NCBI RefSeq assembly: GCF_013170845.1
Contig: NZ_CP033367.1
Coordinates: forward strand, 1,798,001-1,862,000
Origin: Mesorhizobium loti R88b
Lineage (GTDB): Bacteria; Pseudomonadota; Alphaproteobacteria; Rhizobiales; Rhizobiaceae
DNA length: 64,000 nucleotides
Direction: 5' to 3'
The position numbers were made by a program, and so were the translations under genes. Of this stretch, positions 8,855 through 17,336 are shown piece by piece. How positions within the stretch are numbered: the stretch's first letter is position 1; each line of letters begins with the position of its first letter. The notes below the pieces were generated by a model, which saw only the letters and a list, made by a program, of their open reading frames with translations, made no database searches and had not been told where the DNA came from.

Positions 8855-9019
8855 ATGGGTAACATCGTTCCTGTTGCGAGGACCATGAGGCGTAGGTCTT
8901 GGTGGCGTTTGCTTCTTCACTATCGTATCATCACAGTTCTGGCGATGCTTGGGGTGACCTTCGCAGCCTACATCGCGTTCGGCGCAATGGCGGGTCGAAC
9001 AGTCGCGACTGATACGTGA
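8855..9019 (+). CDS. Small single-pass membrane protein
   Basis: A 54-residue ORF preceded by a strong Shine-Dalgarno sequence (GGGAAGGG, about six bases before ATG 8855). The product has a basic N-terminus (RTMRRRSWWRLLLHYR) followed by one hydrophobic helix (IITVLAMLGVTFAAYIAFGA) and a short tail. The topology rule predicts the N-terminus inside. No family is recognised. It overlaps the start of the recombinase remnant, so it could be a chance ORF, but the SD and clean topology favour a real gene. Confidence 0.42.
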   Translation: MGNIVPVARTMRRRSWWRLLLHYRIITVLAMLGVTFAAYIAFGAMAGRTVATDT

Positions 9020-9316
9020 GATCGAGCGGCACAGCGATGCGCAAGGATCATATGGAAGACAGCCTGCGGCTCCTGGAACTGGCCCGTGATGCCAACCGCT
9101 TGTTTGCTCGACAGGCTCCAAACGAGAAGAAACGGCTTTTGAATCTGGTGCTGTCGAACTGCGAATGGAATCGCGGCGAAGTTCGCGCAAACCTCAGGCA
9201 ACCTACTTGTAGATTCAGCGGCCGGTGCGGCGTCAAACGAGGCCGCCGGGGCGAAATTGCCCGCAGGGCATCCAGTTTGGCTGGGCGATCTACGGTTTTT
9301 TGGTAATACAAATTGA
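8964..9316 (+). pseudogene. C-terminal remnant of a large serine site-specific recombinase
   Basis: Three frames contain consecutive parts of the C-terminal region of a serine recombinase. LIREIERHSDAQGSY comes first (to about 9050). MEDSLRLLELARDANRLFAR and then KKRLLNLVLSNCEWNRGEV follow (9052-9200). LLVDSAAGAASNEAAGAKLP and then PVWLGDLRFFG end it (about 9205-9316). At least two frameshifts separate them and the catalytic N-terminal domain is absent. It marks a former mobile element in the 6.2-9.3 kb accessory patch, next to the atypical RelA/SpoT gene. Confidence 0.72.
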
Positions 9317-9422
9317 AAATTGCGCCCTCATGTTTCACAACAGGTCGGTAGAGTCAGGACGGTTTCGAAGCCTGCGGGTTTGTCACGGTCCTAAAGGCGA
9401 GAATTCGAAAAGACGTTCAACA

Positions 9423-10637
9423 ATGACCCAGCACGCAGAAAATGCTCGAATTCTTATGTACAGCCACGACACGTTCGGGCTCGGCCACTTGCAGCGCTGC
9501 CGGACGATCGCGCATTCGCTGGTCGAGGATTTTCGCGGACTTCAGGTGCTTATCATTTCGGGTGCGCCTATCGCTGGCGCCTTCGACTACCGCGCCCGTG
9601 TCGACTTCGTGAAGATCCCCAGCGTCATCAAGTTGCGCAACGGCGAATACACCTCGCTGGAAAAGGATATCGATCTGCACGAGACGCTAAGGATGCGCCA
9701 GTCAATCATCCGCCACACAGCCGAGACCTTCCGGCCGGATATCCTCATCGTCGACAAGGAACCCCTTGGCCTGCGCGGTGAGATTGAGGACACGCTGTCC
9801 TACCTCAAGACACGGGGCACCACGCTCGTGCTAGGCCTGCGCGAGGTGATGGACGCGCCGCATCTGCTCGAAGCAGAGTGGGCACGCAAGGACGTAATGC
9901 GCAAGATAGGCCTGTTCTACGATAAGGTCTGGGTCTACGGTCCACCGGATTTCTACGATCCGTTGACCGGCCTGGATGTGCCGCCGGCTGTCAGAGCAAA
10001 GATGAAGTTCGTGGGTTTCTTGCAACGGAGCCTGCAGAAGAATGAGTTGCCGGGCCACCGGCCCGAGGGCGACTATATCCTCGTTACCACCGGCGGCGGC
10101 GGTGACGGCGGTGAGTTGGTTCACAACGTCATCGATGCCTATCACCAGGATCCGCAATTGCAGCATAGGGCGCTGATCGTGCTTGGGCCTTACATGCCGG
10201 CGCGCAAGCGCAACAAGTTGCTCAAGAAGGGGTCCAAGATCCCCTTTGTCAAGATCATCGAATTCGACAACCGCATGGAAGACCTGATTGCCGGCGCCAA
10301 GGCGGTGGTGGCGATGGGCGGTTACAACACCTATTGCGAGATACTGTCTTTCGACAAGCCGGCGCTGATCGTGCCGCGCATCAAGCCCCGCGAGGAACAA
10401 CTGATCCGCGCACGGCGCGCAGCCGAACTCGGCCTCATCGAGATGCTTTTGCCGGAAGAAGCCGAGGATTCTCAGCGGTTTGCCGATGCACTGAAGGTGC
10501 TGCCGGACCGGCCCCGCCCATCGCAGAGCAATCCGCATCTGACGATGGAGGGGCTGCCTCATATTTCCGAAATCGTCGCGGAACTGCTCGACCGGCGGGC
10601 CGGCCATCACCTTTCGGTCATTGAAGGCATGAACTGA
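9423..10637 (+). CDS. Predicted glycosyltransferase, MurG/COG4671-like
   Basis: A 404-residue protein that starts with a Rossmann-type glycan-synthase motif (ILMYSHDTFGLGHLQRCRTI). The C-terminal GT-B half includes ILVTTGGGGDGGELV, and then VVAMGGYNTYCEILSFDKPA and IVPRIKPREEQLIRARR, which form the nucleotide-sugar binding site typical of MurG-like enzymes. ATG 9423 is chosen because the frame upstream (from 9225) overlaps the recombinase remnant and has no homologous content. It heads a tight run of three glycosyltransferase genes (gaps of 1 and -4 bases), so all three probably build one glycan. The sugar donor is unknown. Confidence 0.85.
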   Translation: MTQHAENARILMYSHDTFGLGHLQRCRTIAHSLVEDFRGLQVLIISGAPIAGAFDYRARVDFVKIPSVIKLRNGEYTSLEKDIDLHETLRMRQSIIRHTAETFRPDILIVDKEPLGLRGEIEDTLSYLKTRGTTLVLGLREVMDAPHLLEAEWARKDVMRKIGLFYDKVWVYGPPDFYDPLTGLDVPPAVRAKMKFVGFLQRSLQKNELPGHRPEGDYILVTTGGGGDGGELVHNVIDAYHQDPQLQHRALIVLGPYMPARKRNKLLKKGSKIPFVKIIEFDNRMEDLIAGAKAVVAMGGYNTYCEILSFDKPALIVPRIKPREEQLIRARRAAELGLIEMLLPEEAEDSQRFADALKVLPDRPRPSQSNPHLTMEGLPHISEIVAELLDRRAGHHLSVIEGMN

Positions 10638-10638
10638 G

Positions 10639-11883
10639 TTGCAACATCGCAAGATCATCGTGGTTCTGAAGGGCTATCCGCGGCTGTCGGAAACCTTTAT
10701 CGCGCAGGAACTGCTCGGTCTGGAGCGTTCGGGGTTCGACCTGATACTCGTCGCGCTCAGGCGGCCGACCGACGCAAGACGCCACCCGGTGCATGACGAG
10801 ATCAAAGCGCCCGTCCATTATCTGCCGGAATATCTGCATGAAGAGCCGCTGCGCGTGGTTCGCTCGCTGTTTGCTTGTCTGCCGCGGCCGGGCTTCTGGC
10901 GCGCGCTCCGGTCGCTAGCTGCCGATATCCTCCGCGACTTTACCCGCAATCGCGTGCGCCGGTTCGGACAAGCGCTCGTGCTGGCGGCGGAATGGCCGGA
11001 AGATGCGGGGTGGTTGCATGCACATTTCGCGCACACGCCGGCATCGGTGACGCGCTATGCCAGCCAGCTTCGTGGCCTGCCCTGGAGCTGCTCGGCCCAT
11101 GCCAAGGACATCTGGACTTCGGCAGACTGGGATCTGGCCGGCAAGCTTTCCTCGGCGCGCTGGACGGTCACTTGCACGAAAACCGGGTTCGACCGTCTGA
11201 AAGAACTCGCTACCGGCAACGCGCGTGTGCATCTTAGTTATCATGGGCTCGACCTTGATCGCTTCGGCAGTTTCGGCGAGGTGCGAAAACAGCATGACGG
11301 CTCGGCGCCGGGCGAACCGGTTGTCGTTCTGAGTGTCGGGCGCGCCGTTGAAAAGAAAGGTTACGATACCTTGCTTGAGGCCCTTGCCCTCTTGCCTGGC
11401 GATTTGGCGTGGCGTTTCGAGCATATCGGCGGCGGCGAGGAACTGGAACGGCTCAAGGCGCTGGCGAAAAAGCTCGGACTGGATGGCCGCGTCTCCTGGA
11501 AAGGCGCGCTTGCGCAGGAGGCGGTGCTTGAACACTACCGAGGCGCCGACATTTTCGCCCTGGCCTGCAGGATCACTGCAAATGGCGACCGGGACGGCCT
11601 GCCGAATGTTCTGGTGGAGGCGGCGAGCCAACGGCTTGCCTGCGTGTCGACCGATATTGCCGGCGTGCCGGAGCTTTTGACGCCGGATGAAACCGGGCTG
11701 CTGGTTCCGACGGAAAACCCGATTGCTCTCGCACAGGCGCTGGAGCGCCTGATCCGTGATCCCGTGCTGCGCGCCCGCCTCGGCGAGGCCGCCGAGCGAC
11801 GCGTGCGAAGCAATTTTGATCATGTGACAAGCATTGGACAGCTCAAGAAACTGTTCCAGCAGGAGTGGCAGGCGGCCGAATGA
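10639..11883 (+). CDS. GT4-family glycosyltransferase
   Basis: A 414-residue GT-B enzyme. The N-terminal half has VVLKGYPRLSETFIAQEL, a common start of exopolysaccharide glycosyltransferases, and SAHAKDIW, which holds the acceptor-side His. The C-terminal half has VVLSVGRAVEKKGYDTLLEA and DRDGLPNVLVEAASQRLACV, containing the nucleotide-sugar-binding acidic motif, then GVPELLTPDETGLLVP. Translation appears to start at TTG 10639, one base after the preceding stop. It overlaps the next gene by ATGA, so translation is coupled. It probably transfers one sugar residue in the same glycan pathway. Confidence 0.88.
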   Translation: MQHRKIIVVLKGYPRLSETFIAQELLGLERSGFDLILVALRRPTDARRHPVHDEIKAPVHYLPEYLHEEPLRVVRSLFACLPRPGFWRALRSLAADILRDFTRNRVRRFGQALVLAAEWPEDAGWLHAHFAHTPASVTRYASQLRGLPWSCSAHAKDIWTSADWDLAGKLSSARWTVTCTKTGFDRLKELATGNARVHLSYHGLDLDRFGSFGEVRKQHDGSAPGEPVVVLSVGRAVEKKGYDTLLEALALLPGDLAWRFEHIGGGEELERLKALAKKLGLDGRVSWKGALAQEAVLEHYRGADIFALACRITANGDRDGLPNVLVEAASQRLACVSTDIAGVPELLTPDETGLLVPTENPIALAQALERLIRDPVLRARLGEAAERRVRSNFDHVTSIGQLKKLFQQEWQAAE

Positions 11884-13016
11884 AGCGGCTGCGCGCTTTC
11901 TTCTATGTCCAGCACCTGCTCGGTATCGGCCATCTCGCGCGCGCCAGCCGCATTGCGGCGGCTCTGGGCGATGACGGGTTTGACGTAACCGTCGCGACCG
12001 GCGGAGCGCCGATCGCGGGGTTTCCGGGACCGGGGGTAAAAACTGTAACCCTGCCGCCTGTCACCTCGGGCGATGAAGGATTTTCCGGACTTGTCGACCT
12101 GCAGGGCAAACCCATCGACGATGATTTCAAGACATTGCGTTCAGGGATGCTGCTTCAGGCATTCCGGGATTGCAGGCCTGACATCGTCATTGTCGAGGCG
12201 TTTCCATTTGGACGCCGGCAGATGCGTTTCGAACTCTTGCCGCTGATCGAGGCCATCGATGCGACGTCGCCCAGACCGCTGCTGGCGACGTCCGTCCGCG
12301 ATATCCTTCAGGAGCGCGTCAAGCCGGGCCGAAACGAGGAAACGGTCGATCTCATCAACAGGCATTTCGACCTTGTCATGGTCCATGGCGATCCGGCTTT
12401 CGCAACCATCGACAGGACATTTCCACTGGCCGGGGCGATCACGGCCGAGGTGACCTACACAGGGCTCGTTGCGGCGCCGCCGGCGCCCGCGGCTTCCGAG
12501 CGCTTCGACGTCCTTGTGTCGGTTGGCGGCGGGGCTGCCGGAAAGAACCTTGTCAGCTCCACCATTGCAGCAGCGCGCAATGCCAGAAACGGGTGGAAAT
12601 GGTGCCTGATCAGCGGCCCAAACTTGCCGAAAGACGAGTTCGACGCAATCGCAGCCGATGCCACGCCGGGCCTGTCCATCTTCCGCTTCCGCGAGGACTT
12701 CGCCAGCCTGCTGGCCGGCGCCCGGCTGTCGGTGTCGCAGGCGGGTTACAACACGGTCTGCGATGTGCTGCGCGCGGGTTGCCGCTCGCTGCTCGTTCCA
12801 TTCGCGGCGGGCGGCGAAACCGAACAGACGGTTCGCGCCGTAATGCTCGAAAAACTCGGTCTTGCGACGGTGCTGATGGAAAACGACCTGACGCCTGAAG
12901 GTCTGGCACAGGCGATCGAACAGGCGCTTGCGGGACCGGCGCCAGCCGCGCATCGGCTCGACCTGGAAGGCGCGCGCCGGTCGGCGCAAATCCTGCGCGA
13001 GCGGTATCGAACATGA
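11880..13016 (+). CDS. Predicted glycosyltransferase, MurG/COG4671-like
   Basis: A 378-residue paralogue of the product at 9423. It opens with FYVQHLLGIGHLARASRIAA, the same GIGHL-type donor-domain entry. It carries DVLVSVGGGAAGKNLV and LLAGARLSVSQAGYNTVCDV, the second Rossmann half, then VPFAAGGETEQTVRA. ATG 11880 overlaps the previous stop as ATGA; GTG 11865 is an alternative. The order MurG-like, GT4, MurG-like suggests a defined oligosaccharide assembled stepwise. The stop codon lies inside a palindromic repeat that may serve as a transcript end. Confidence 0.84.
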   Translation: MKRLRAFFYVQHLLGIGHLARASRIAAALGDDGFDVTVATGGAPIAGFPGPGVKTVTLPPVTSGDEGFSGLVDLQGKPIDDDFKTLRSGMLLQAFRDCRPDIVIVEAFPFGRRQMRFELLPLIEAIDATSPRPLLATSVRDILQERVKPGRNEETVDLINRHFDLVMVHGDPAFATIDRTFPLAGAITAEVTYTGLVAAPPAPAASERFDVLVSVGGGAAGKNLVSSTIAAARNARNGWKWCLISGPNLPKDEFDAIAADATPGLSIFRFREDFASLLAGARLSVSQAGYNTVCDVLRAGCRSLLVPFAAGGETEQTVRAVMLEKLGLATVLMENDLTPEGLAQAIEQALAGPAPAAHRLDLEGARRSAQILRERYRT

Positions 13017-13056
13017 TCCCCGAAAGTCGAGCCCGGTTTCGGAAAAGCTCATGATC
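13012..13056. repeat. Rhizobial palindromic intergenic repeat (partial)
   Basis: Imperfect palindrome with arms TGATC/GATCA and CCGAAA/TTTCGG around a GTCGAGCCCGG centre. It resembles the widespread rhizobial intergenic palindromes of the CATGATCCCGAAAAG type. It overlaps the stop codon of the glycosyltransferase gene and lies between it and the convergent methyltransferase gene, where a 3'-end stabilising hairpin would be expected. Confidence 0.5.
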
Positions 13057-13113
13057 AAACAGGCGATGGATTCTGACGCGCGTCGCGTCTGGGTGAGATA
13101 CGCGCAGCGCGCT

Positions 13114-13788
13114 TCAGACAGTTCCGATCAGCATGAAGCGTGTATAATTTTTTGTTGGCAGTTCGCCGGAGAAGCTGATCTCCCGCAGCACCGCCACTTC
13201 CTCGAAGGCTGCAAGTGAAGCCACGCAGTTGATGTGCGTCGGCTCGCTGAAATAATCGTTCGATTGCAGCAGCACATTCGTTCCCCGCGGAAGAAGGGCA
13301 AGCCAGGCGCCGAGATCGGCTATGTGTTCACAGCTCGTATTGACGACCAGGTCCGGCCGCCCGGCCGCATAGTCGAGTGCGTACATGTCCTGCGTCAGCG
13401 CCTGGAACCGATCGCCGGCTTCCCGATTGAGAGTCAGGGCGACCGGCGCGACTTCGGGATCGATGTCGATGCTCTCGACCGTAGCGATGTCGAAGCGGGC
13501 GTCGTTGAAAAGCATTGCCGGCAATATGCCGTACCACCCACCCAGAACCCATATGCGACCGAACCGGCCGCCGCGGCTTTCGAACAGCTTATCGAGCGCC
13601 CACATCTTGCAGGCGACCTGCTTGTGATTGAAGGCGTTGGCGATGTCGGCCTTCGGATGCTTGGCGATGACGCGTACCAGCCCTGCCACCAGAGGGTGGT
13701 TGACATAGGCAGCAATTCCCCGCGTGAGGTCCAGGGTTTGGTCGTGCCAGTTCAGGCTGGCATTGCGTGGCTGCGTGACATCCATCAT
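13114..13788 (-). CDS. Class I SAM-dependent methyltransferase-like protein
   Basis: A 224-residue protein with a Rossmann methyltransferase layout. RIWVLGGWYGILPAMLF stands for the SAM-binding glycine loop, ESIDIDPEVAPVA for motif II with its acidic ribose-binding residue, and DLVVNTSCEHIADLGAW for motif IV. The glycine loop is WYG rather than GxG, so cofactor binding should be tested. It is transcribed away from the ABC-like gene (shared 271-bp promoter region) and toward the glycosyltransferase run. A role in glycan modification is inferred only from position. Confidence 0.7.
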   Translation of the reverse strand: MMDVTQPRNASLNWHDQTLDLTRGIAAYVNHPLVAGLVRVIAKHPKADIANAFNHKQVACKMWALDKLFESRGGRFGRIWVLGGWYGILPAMLFNDARFDIATVESIDIDPEVAPVALTLNREAGDRFQALTQDMYALDYAAGRPDLVVNTSCEHIADLGAWLALLPRGTNVLLQSNDYFSEPTHINCVASLAAFEEVAVLREISFSGELPTKNYTRFMLIGTV

Positions 13789-14059
13789 ATTGGTCTTTTA
13801 TGTTGGGATTTAGGGCGACACAACGCAATCCTGCCTCCCCGCAACGTTGTTTCATTCGCGGACGTAATTATGCTGCAAGCCGCTTCGCCATTGCCCGGTG
13901 CCGCAGAGAGCTGGTTGCATCCGTCGGGATCACCGGCGTCCTGCGTGCACCACAGCTTCGGGCTTGTCTCCGGCAACGAAGACATTGCCGATACGCCATT
14001 TTCCGGCAGGTGCTTTTTTTTCATCCTGAATCCTTCTACCTGAAAGACCACAGTCGCAT
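13789..14059. promoter_or_regulatory. Divergent promoter region, methyltransferase and ABC-like genes
   Basis: These 271 bases separate two divergent genes and must contain both promoters. Frames that cross it are shadows. No clear operator palindrome was found by eye. The A/T-rich piece TGCTTTTTTTTCATCCTGAA (about 14011-14030) lies 30 bases before the ABC-like gene start. Confidence 0.4.
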
Positions 14060-16774
14060 ATGGAACCCAGCCTAGCCCGCTATATCTGGACGCACACCAG
14101 GAAGCAGCAGCTCTGGATATTGATGATCGTCGTGCTTTCGATGATCCCGTATTTCATGTCCTTCGACCTGCCGAAGCTGATCGTCAACGGCCCGATCCAA
14201 GGCAAGGGCTTCGAGCAACCGGGCGCGACCCAGCCATTCATGAGGCTACACTATGACTTGCCGTTCATTGGCGACGTCCTGTTCTTCTCCGGTTTTCAGC
14301 TCGGCCGCAAAGCGACGCTGCTCGCCCTGAGCCTTGTGTTCCTGTTGCTCGTCGTCATCAACGGCCTGTTCAAGCTCTACATCAACACCTACAAGGGCCG
14401 CCTCGGCGAACGCATGCTACGGCGCATCCGCTTCGAACTGGTCGATCGTGTGCTGCGGTTTCCGCCGATTTACTTTAAGCGTGTGAAATCCGCCGAAGTG
14501 GCGACCATGGTGAAGGACGAGGTGGAGCCGCTGGGCGGCTTCATCGGCGATGCCTTCCTACAGCCAGTGCTGCTCGGCGGCCAGGCGCTGACGGCCATGC
14601 TGTTCATCTTGGTTCAGAATGTCTGGCTCGGAATGATAGCGTTCGTGATCGTGGTGATCCAGATCGTGCTCATCCCGCGAATGCGGCGGCGGCTGATCGT
14701 GCTCGGGCGACAACGGCAATTAACGGCGCGCGCGCTTTCGGGCCGGGTTGGCGAAATCGTCGACGGCATTGGCGCGGTTCACGTCCACGATACGTCAAAC
14801 TACGAGCGCGCCGACATAGCAGCCCGGCTCGGACTCATCTTCAAGATACGCTTCGATCTTTACCAATGGAAATTCATGGTAAAGTTCCTGAATAATTTTC
14901 TCGCGCAGATCACGCCCTTCCTGTTCTACATGATCGGCGGGTACCTGGCCATCGCCGGGCGGCTGAACGTCGGCCAGCTCGTGGCCGTGATCGGCGCCTA
15001 CAAGGACCTGCCAGGACCAATGAAGGAACTGATTGACTGGGATCAGGATCGGCAGGATGTCCAGGTCAAATATCAGCAGGTCGTTGAACAGTTCACCGTC
15101 GAGGATCTCATCGCGCCGAGAATCGGGGCATTGATGGTCGATGATCCCGGTCCGATGACCAACCCCTTGTCGGCGGTCAGTTTGTCCATAGCAGACGATG
15201 GCGGCGCAATGCTCCTCGACCGCATCTCCCTGCAGGTCAAGCCGGGTGAGACGGTGGCGCTGGTCAGTACCGCTACAGGGGGCGCAGAGGCGCTTGCGGA
15301 AGCCTTCGCGCGGCTGAACTGGCCGGACAGCGGAAGGGTTGTTTCGGGCGCCGATGACCTGCTTGAACTTCCCGAAGCCGTGACAGGCCGGCGCATGTCC
15401 TATGCCTCGTCGGATGTTTTCCTATTCCACGCAAGCCTCCGCGACAACCTGCTCTACGGCTTGAAGCATGCGCCGCTGACATCGGTGCGTTATGAGGGCG
15501 CCGCGGCAGACCAGCAGCGCTGGAACATCGCCGAGGCGCATCGGTCGGGCAATCCGGATCTCGATGTCCACAGCGACTGGATCGACTATGCTTCTGCTGG
15601 CGCCACCGGCCCGCACGGCCTCTTTGAGGCCGTGCGCCGGGTGCTCGACGCGGTTGTTCTGTCACGCGACATTCTGGATCTTGGCTTGCGCTCGTTGGCC
15701 GACCTCAAGCGCCACACGGAGCTTGCCAAGCGGATTGTCGAACTGCGTGCGGCGCTGCGAACCCGGCTGGAACAAGAGGGGCTGAGCGGACTGGTGGTTC
15801 CTTTCGAACCGGGCGCCTACAACAAGGAAGCAACGATCGGTCAAAACCTGCTCTTCGGCGCTGCCTCCGGCCTTGCACTGGCCGACAAGGCTCTGGCGGC
15901 CAATCCCTATTTTGCTTCCGTGCTGAAGCAAGCCGGCCTCGACGGCATACTCTACGGCATGGGCATGGAGATCGCAGAACAGACGATCGAGCTGTTTGCC
16001 GACCTGCCGCCCGACCACCAGTTCTTCCAGCAACTCGCCTTCATGAGCGCCGAGGAGATACCCGCTTACGAGACCTTGCTGCAGCGGCTCAAGAACCGTC
16101 CCTACGAGGCGGTTTCGGAGGCCGACCGCGCCATGATCATCACCTTGAGCTTTGCCTATATCGAGCCCCTGCACCGCTTCGGCCTGCTCAGCGACGAGCT
16201 GATGAACAAGATCGTCGCCGCACGCAACCAGTTCTATGAAAACCTGCCGCCCGAGCTGCAAAATGCGGTCGAACGGTATGACCCTGCCAAATACATCGCC
16301 GCGGCCACCGTCATGGACAATGTCCTGTTTGGGCGTGTGGGCAACAACCATCCCGACGCGCCGGACCGTATACGCGCCATCGTCTATGACATTCTTGACG
16401 AACTCGGGCTTTATGCCGAACTTCTGGATGTCGGCCTGGACTTCGACGTCGGCGCCGGTGGCAGGCGGCTGACCGGTGGACAGCGACAGAAGCTCGATGT
16501 TGCCCGGGCCCTGCTCAAGCGTCCCGATTTTCTCATTCTCAACCGGCCGCTGTCGGCGCTTGACCAGCGCATGCAGGACAAGGTGCTGCGAAATGTGCTC
16601 GAGGAAGCCAGACGCGACGACCATTCGCCGGCAATTGTGTGGGCCGTGACCAATCCAGCAATGGCGATGATGTTCGATCGGGTTATCGTCTTCGACTCGG
16701 GTCAGTTGGTGGAAGACGGAACGCACGAGACACTTTTGGCAGAGAACGGTATCTTCAAGGAACTTCTGTCATAG
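14060..16774 (+). CDS. ABC-exporter-like membrane protein with degenerate ATPase motifs and a long internal insertion
   Basis: A 904-residue protein. Residues 1-340 form an ABC type I exporter membrane domain with about six helices. The nucleotide-binding domain is abnormal. The P-loop (VALVSTATGGAEAL, 399-412) lacks the Walker Lys (Ala409). Walker B reads FLILNRPLSALD (824-835), with Asn and Arg where Asp and catalytic Glu belong. The H-loop position is Asn865. Yet the ABC signature LTGGQRQ (804-810) and the D-loop SALD remain. About 340 residues of mostly helical sequence separate the Q-loop region (451-467) from the signature; this distance is normally about 40. No other ATPase subunit is encoded beside it. 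It precedes, by 35 bases, a CNB-domain gene and an MBL gene. It may be a regulator or a non-ATPase glycan channel or scaffold. Confidence 0.88.
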   Translation: MEPSLARYIWTHTRKQQLWILMIVVLSMIPYFMSFDLPKLIVNGPIQGKGFEQPGATQPFMRLHYDLPFIGDVLFFSGFQLGRKATLLALSLVFLLLVVINGLFKLYINTYKGRLGERMLRRIRFELVDRVLRFPPIYFKRVKSAEVATMVKDEVEPLGGFIGDAFLQPVLLGGQALTAMLFILVQNVWLGMIAFVIVVIQIVLIPRMRRRLIVLGRQRQLTARALSGRVGEIVDGIGAVHVHDTSNYERADIAARLGLIFKIRFDLYQWKFMVKFLNNFLAQITPFLFYMIGGYLAIAGRLNVGQLVAVIGAYKDLPGPMKELIDWDQDRQDVQVKYQQVVEQFTVEDLIAPRIGALMVDDPGPMTNPLSAVSLSIADDGGAMLLDRISLQVKPGETVALVSTATGGAEALAEAFARLNWPDSGRVVSGADDLLELPEAVTGRRMSYASSDVFLFHASLRDNLLYGLKHAPLTSVRYEGAAADQQRWNIAEAHRSGNPDLDVHSDWIDYASAGATGPHGLFEAVRRVLDAVVLSRDILDLGLRSLADLKRHTELAKRIVELRAALRTRLEQEGLSGLVVPFEPGAYNKEATIGQNLLFGAASGLALADKALAANPYFASVLKQAGLDGILYGMGMEIAEQTIELFADLPPDHQFFQQLAFMSAEEIPAYETLLQRLKNRPYEAVSEADRAMIITLSFAYIEPLHRFGLLSDELMNKIVAARNQFYENLPPELQNAVERYDPAKYIAAATVMDNVLFGRVGNNHPDAPDRIRAIVYDILDELGLYAELLDVGLDFDVGAGGRRLTGGQRQKLDVARALLKRPDFLILNRPLSALDQRMQDKVLRNVLEEARRDDHSPAIVWAVTNPAMAMMFDRVIVFDSGQLVEDGTHETLLAENGIFKELLS

Positions 16775-16809
16775 TCTGGCAAACGCGAATTTTGGGAAGG
16801 TTTGCGACA

Positions 16810-17259
16810 ATGCTGCTCAAGGATGAAGTTGGAATGCTGCAACGCGTTCCCCTGTTCTCCGGCATTGAGCCGGCAAAGCTCAAGCTGCTTGCGTTCACAT
16901 CCGATCGTGTGAACTACAGCGCCGGTCAAATCCTCTTCCGGCAGGGCGACGAGGGCGACGCCGCCTATGTCATCCTTTCAGGCAAGGCGGATATTCTGGT
17001 GGATTCCGACAGCGGGCCGATAAAAGTCGCCGAACTGCTACCGAATTCGATTGTTGGCGAAATCGCCATATTGTGTAACAGCTCCCGCACGGCCACCGTC
17101 AGAGCGGCAACTCAACTGGAAGCCCTGAGAATCCGCAAGGATCATTTTCTGAGGCTTATGAAGGAGTTCCCGGAAATGACCATCGAGATGGTGCGGGTTC
17201 TTGCCGATCGCCTAAGCCATACGACCGCGGATCTGATCGACGCGCGGAGCGCCAAGTAA
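16810..17259 (+). CDS. Free cyclic-nucleotide-binding domain protein
   Basis: A 149-residue protein consisting of one CNB domain. The N-terminal helix LQRVPLFSGIEPAKLKLLAF, the beta-roll (ILFRQGDEGDAAYVILSGKA) and the phosphate-binding cassette GEIAILCNSSRTATVRA are all present, with the key Glu and Arg. A helical C-terminus follows but no helix-turn-helix, so it is not a CRP-type regulator. It is presumed to bind cAMP or cGMP in the cytoplasm and act on a partner protein. It starts 35 bases after the degenerate ABC gene and is followed by the MBL gene, so the ABC protein is the likeliest partner. ATG 16810 is supported because the domain begins there. Confidence 0.88.
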   Translation: MLLKDEVGMLQRVPLFSGIEPAKLKLLAFTSDRVNYSAGQILFRQGDEGDAAYVILSGKADILVDSDSGPIKVAELLPNSIVGEIAILCNSSRTATVRAATQLEALRIRKDHFLRLMKEFPEMTIEMVRVLADRLSHTTADLIDARSAK

Positions 17260-17336
17260 CGAGTGATGTGCGCTTAAGCCTCGCCGTCGTGAGGGCACTG
17301 CCTATCATGGCGACGGGACTGCGAAGGGGTTGCAGC

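Noticed and set aside
8520..8888. 122-residue plus-strand frame
   Set aside because: No homology features and irregular composition; the overlapping minus frame is just as long.
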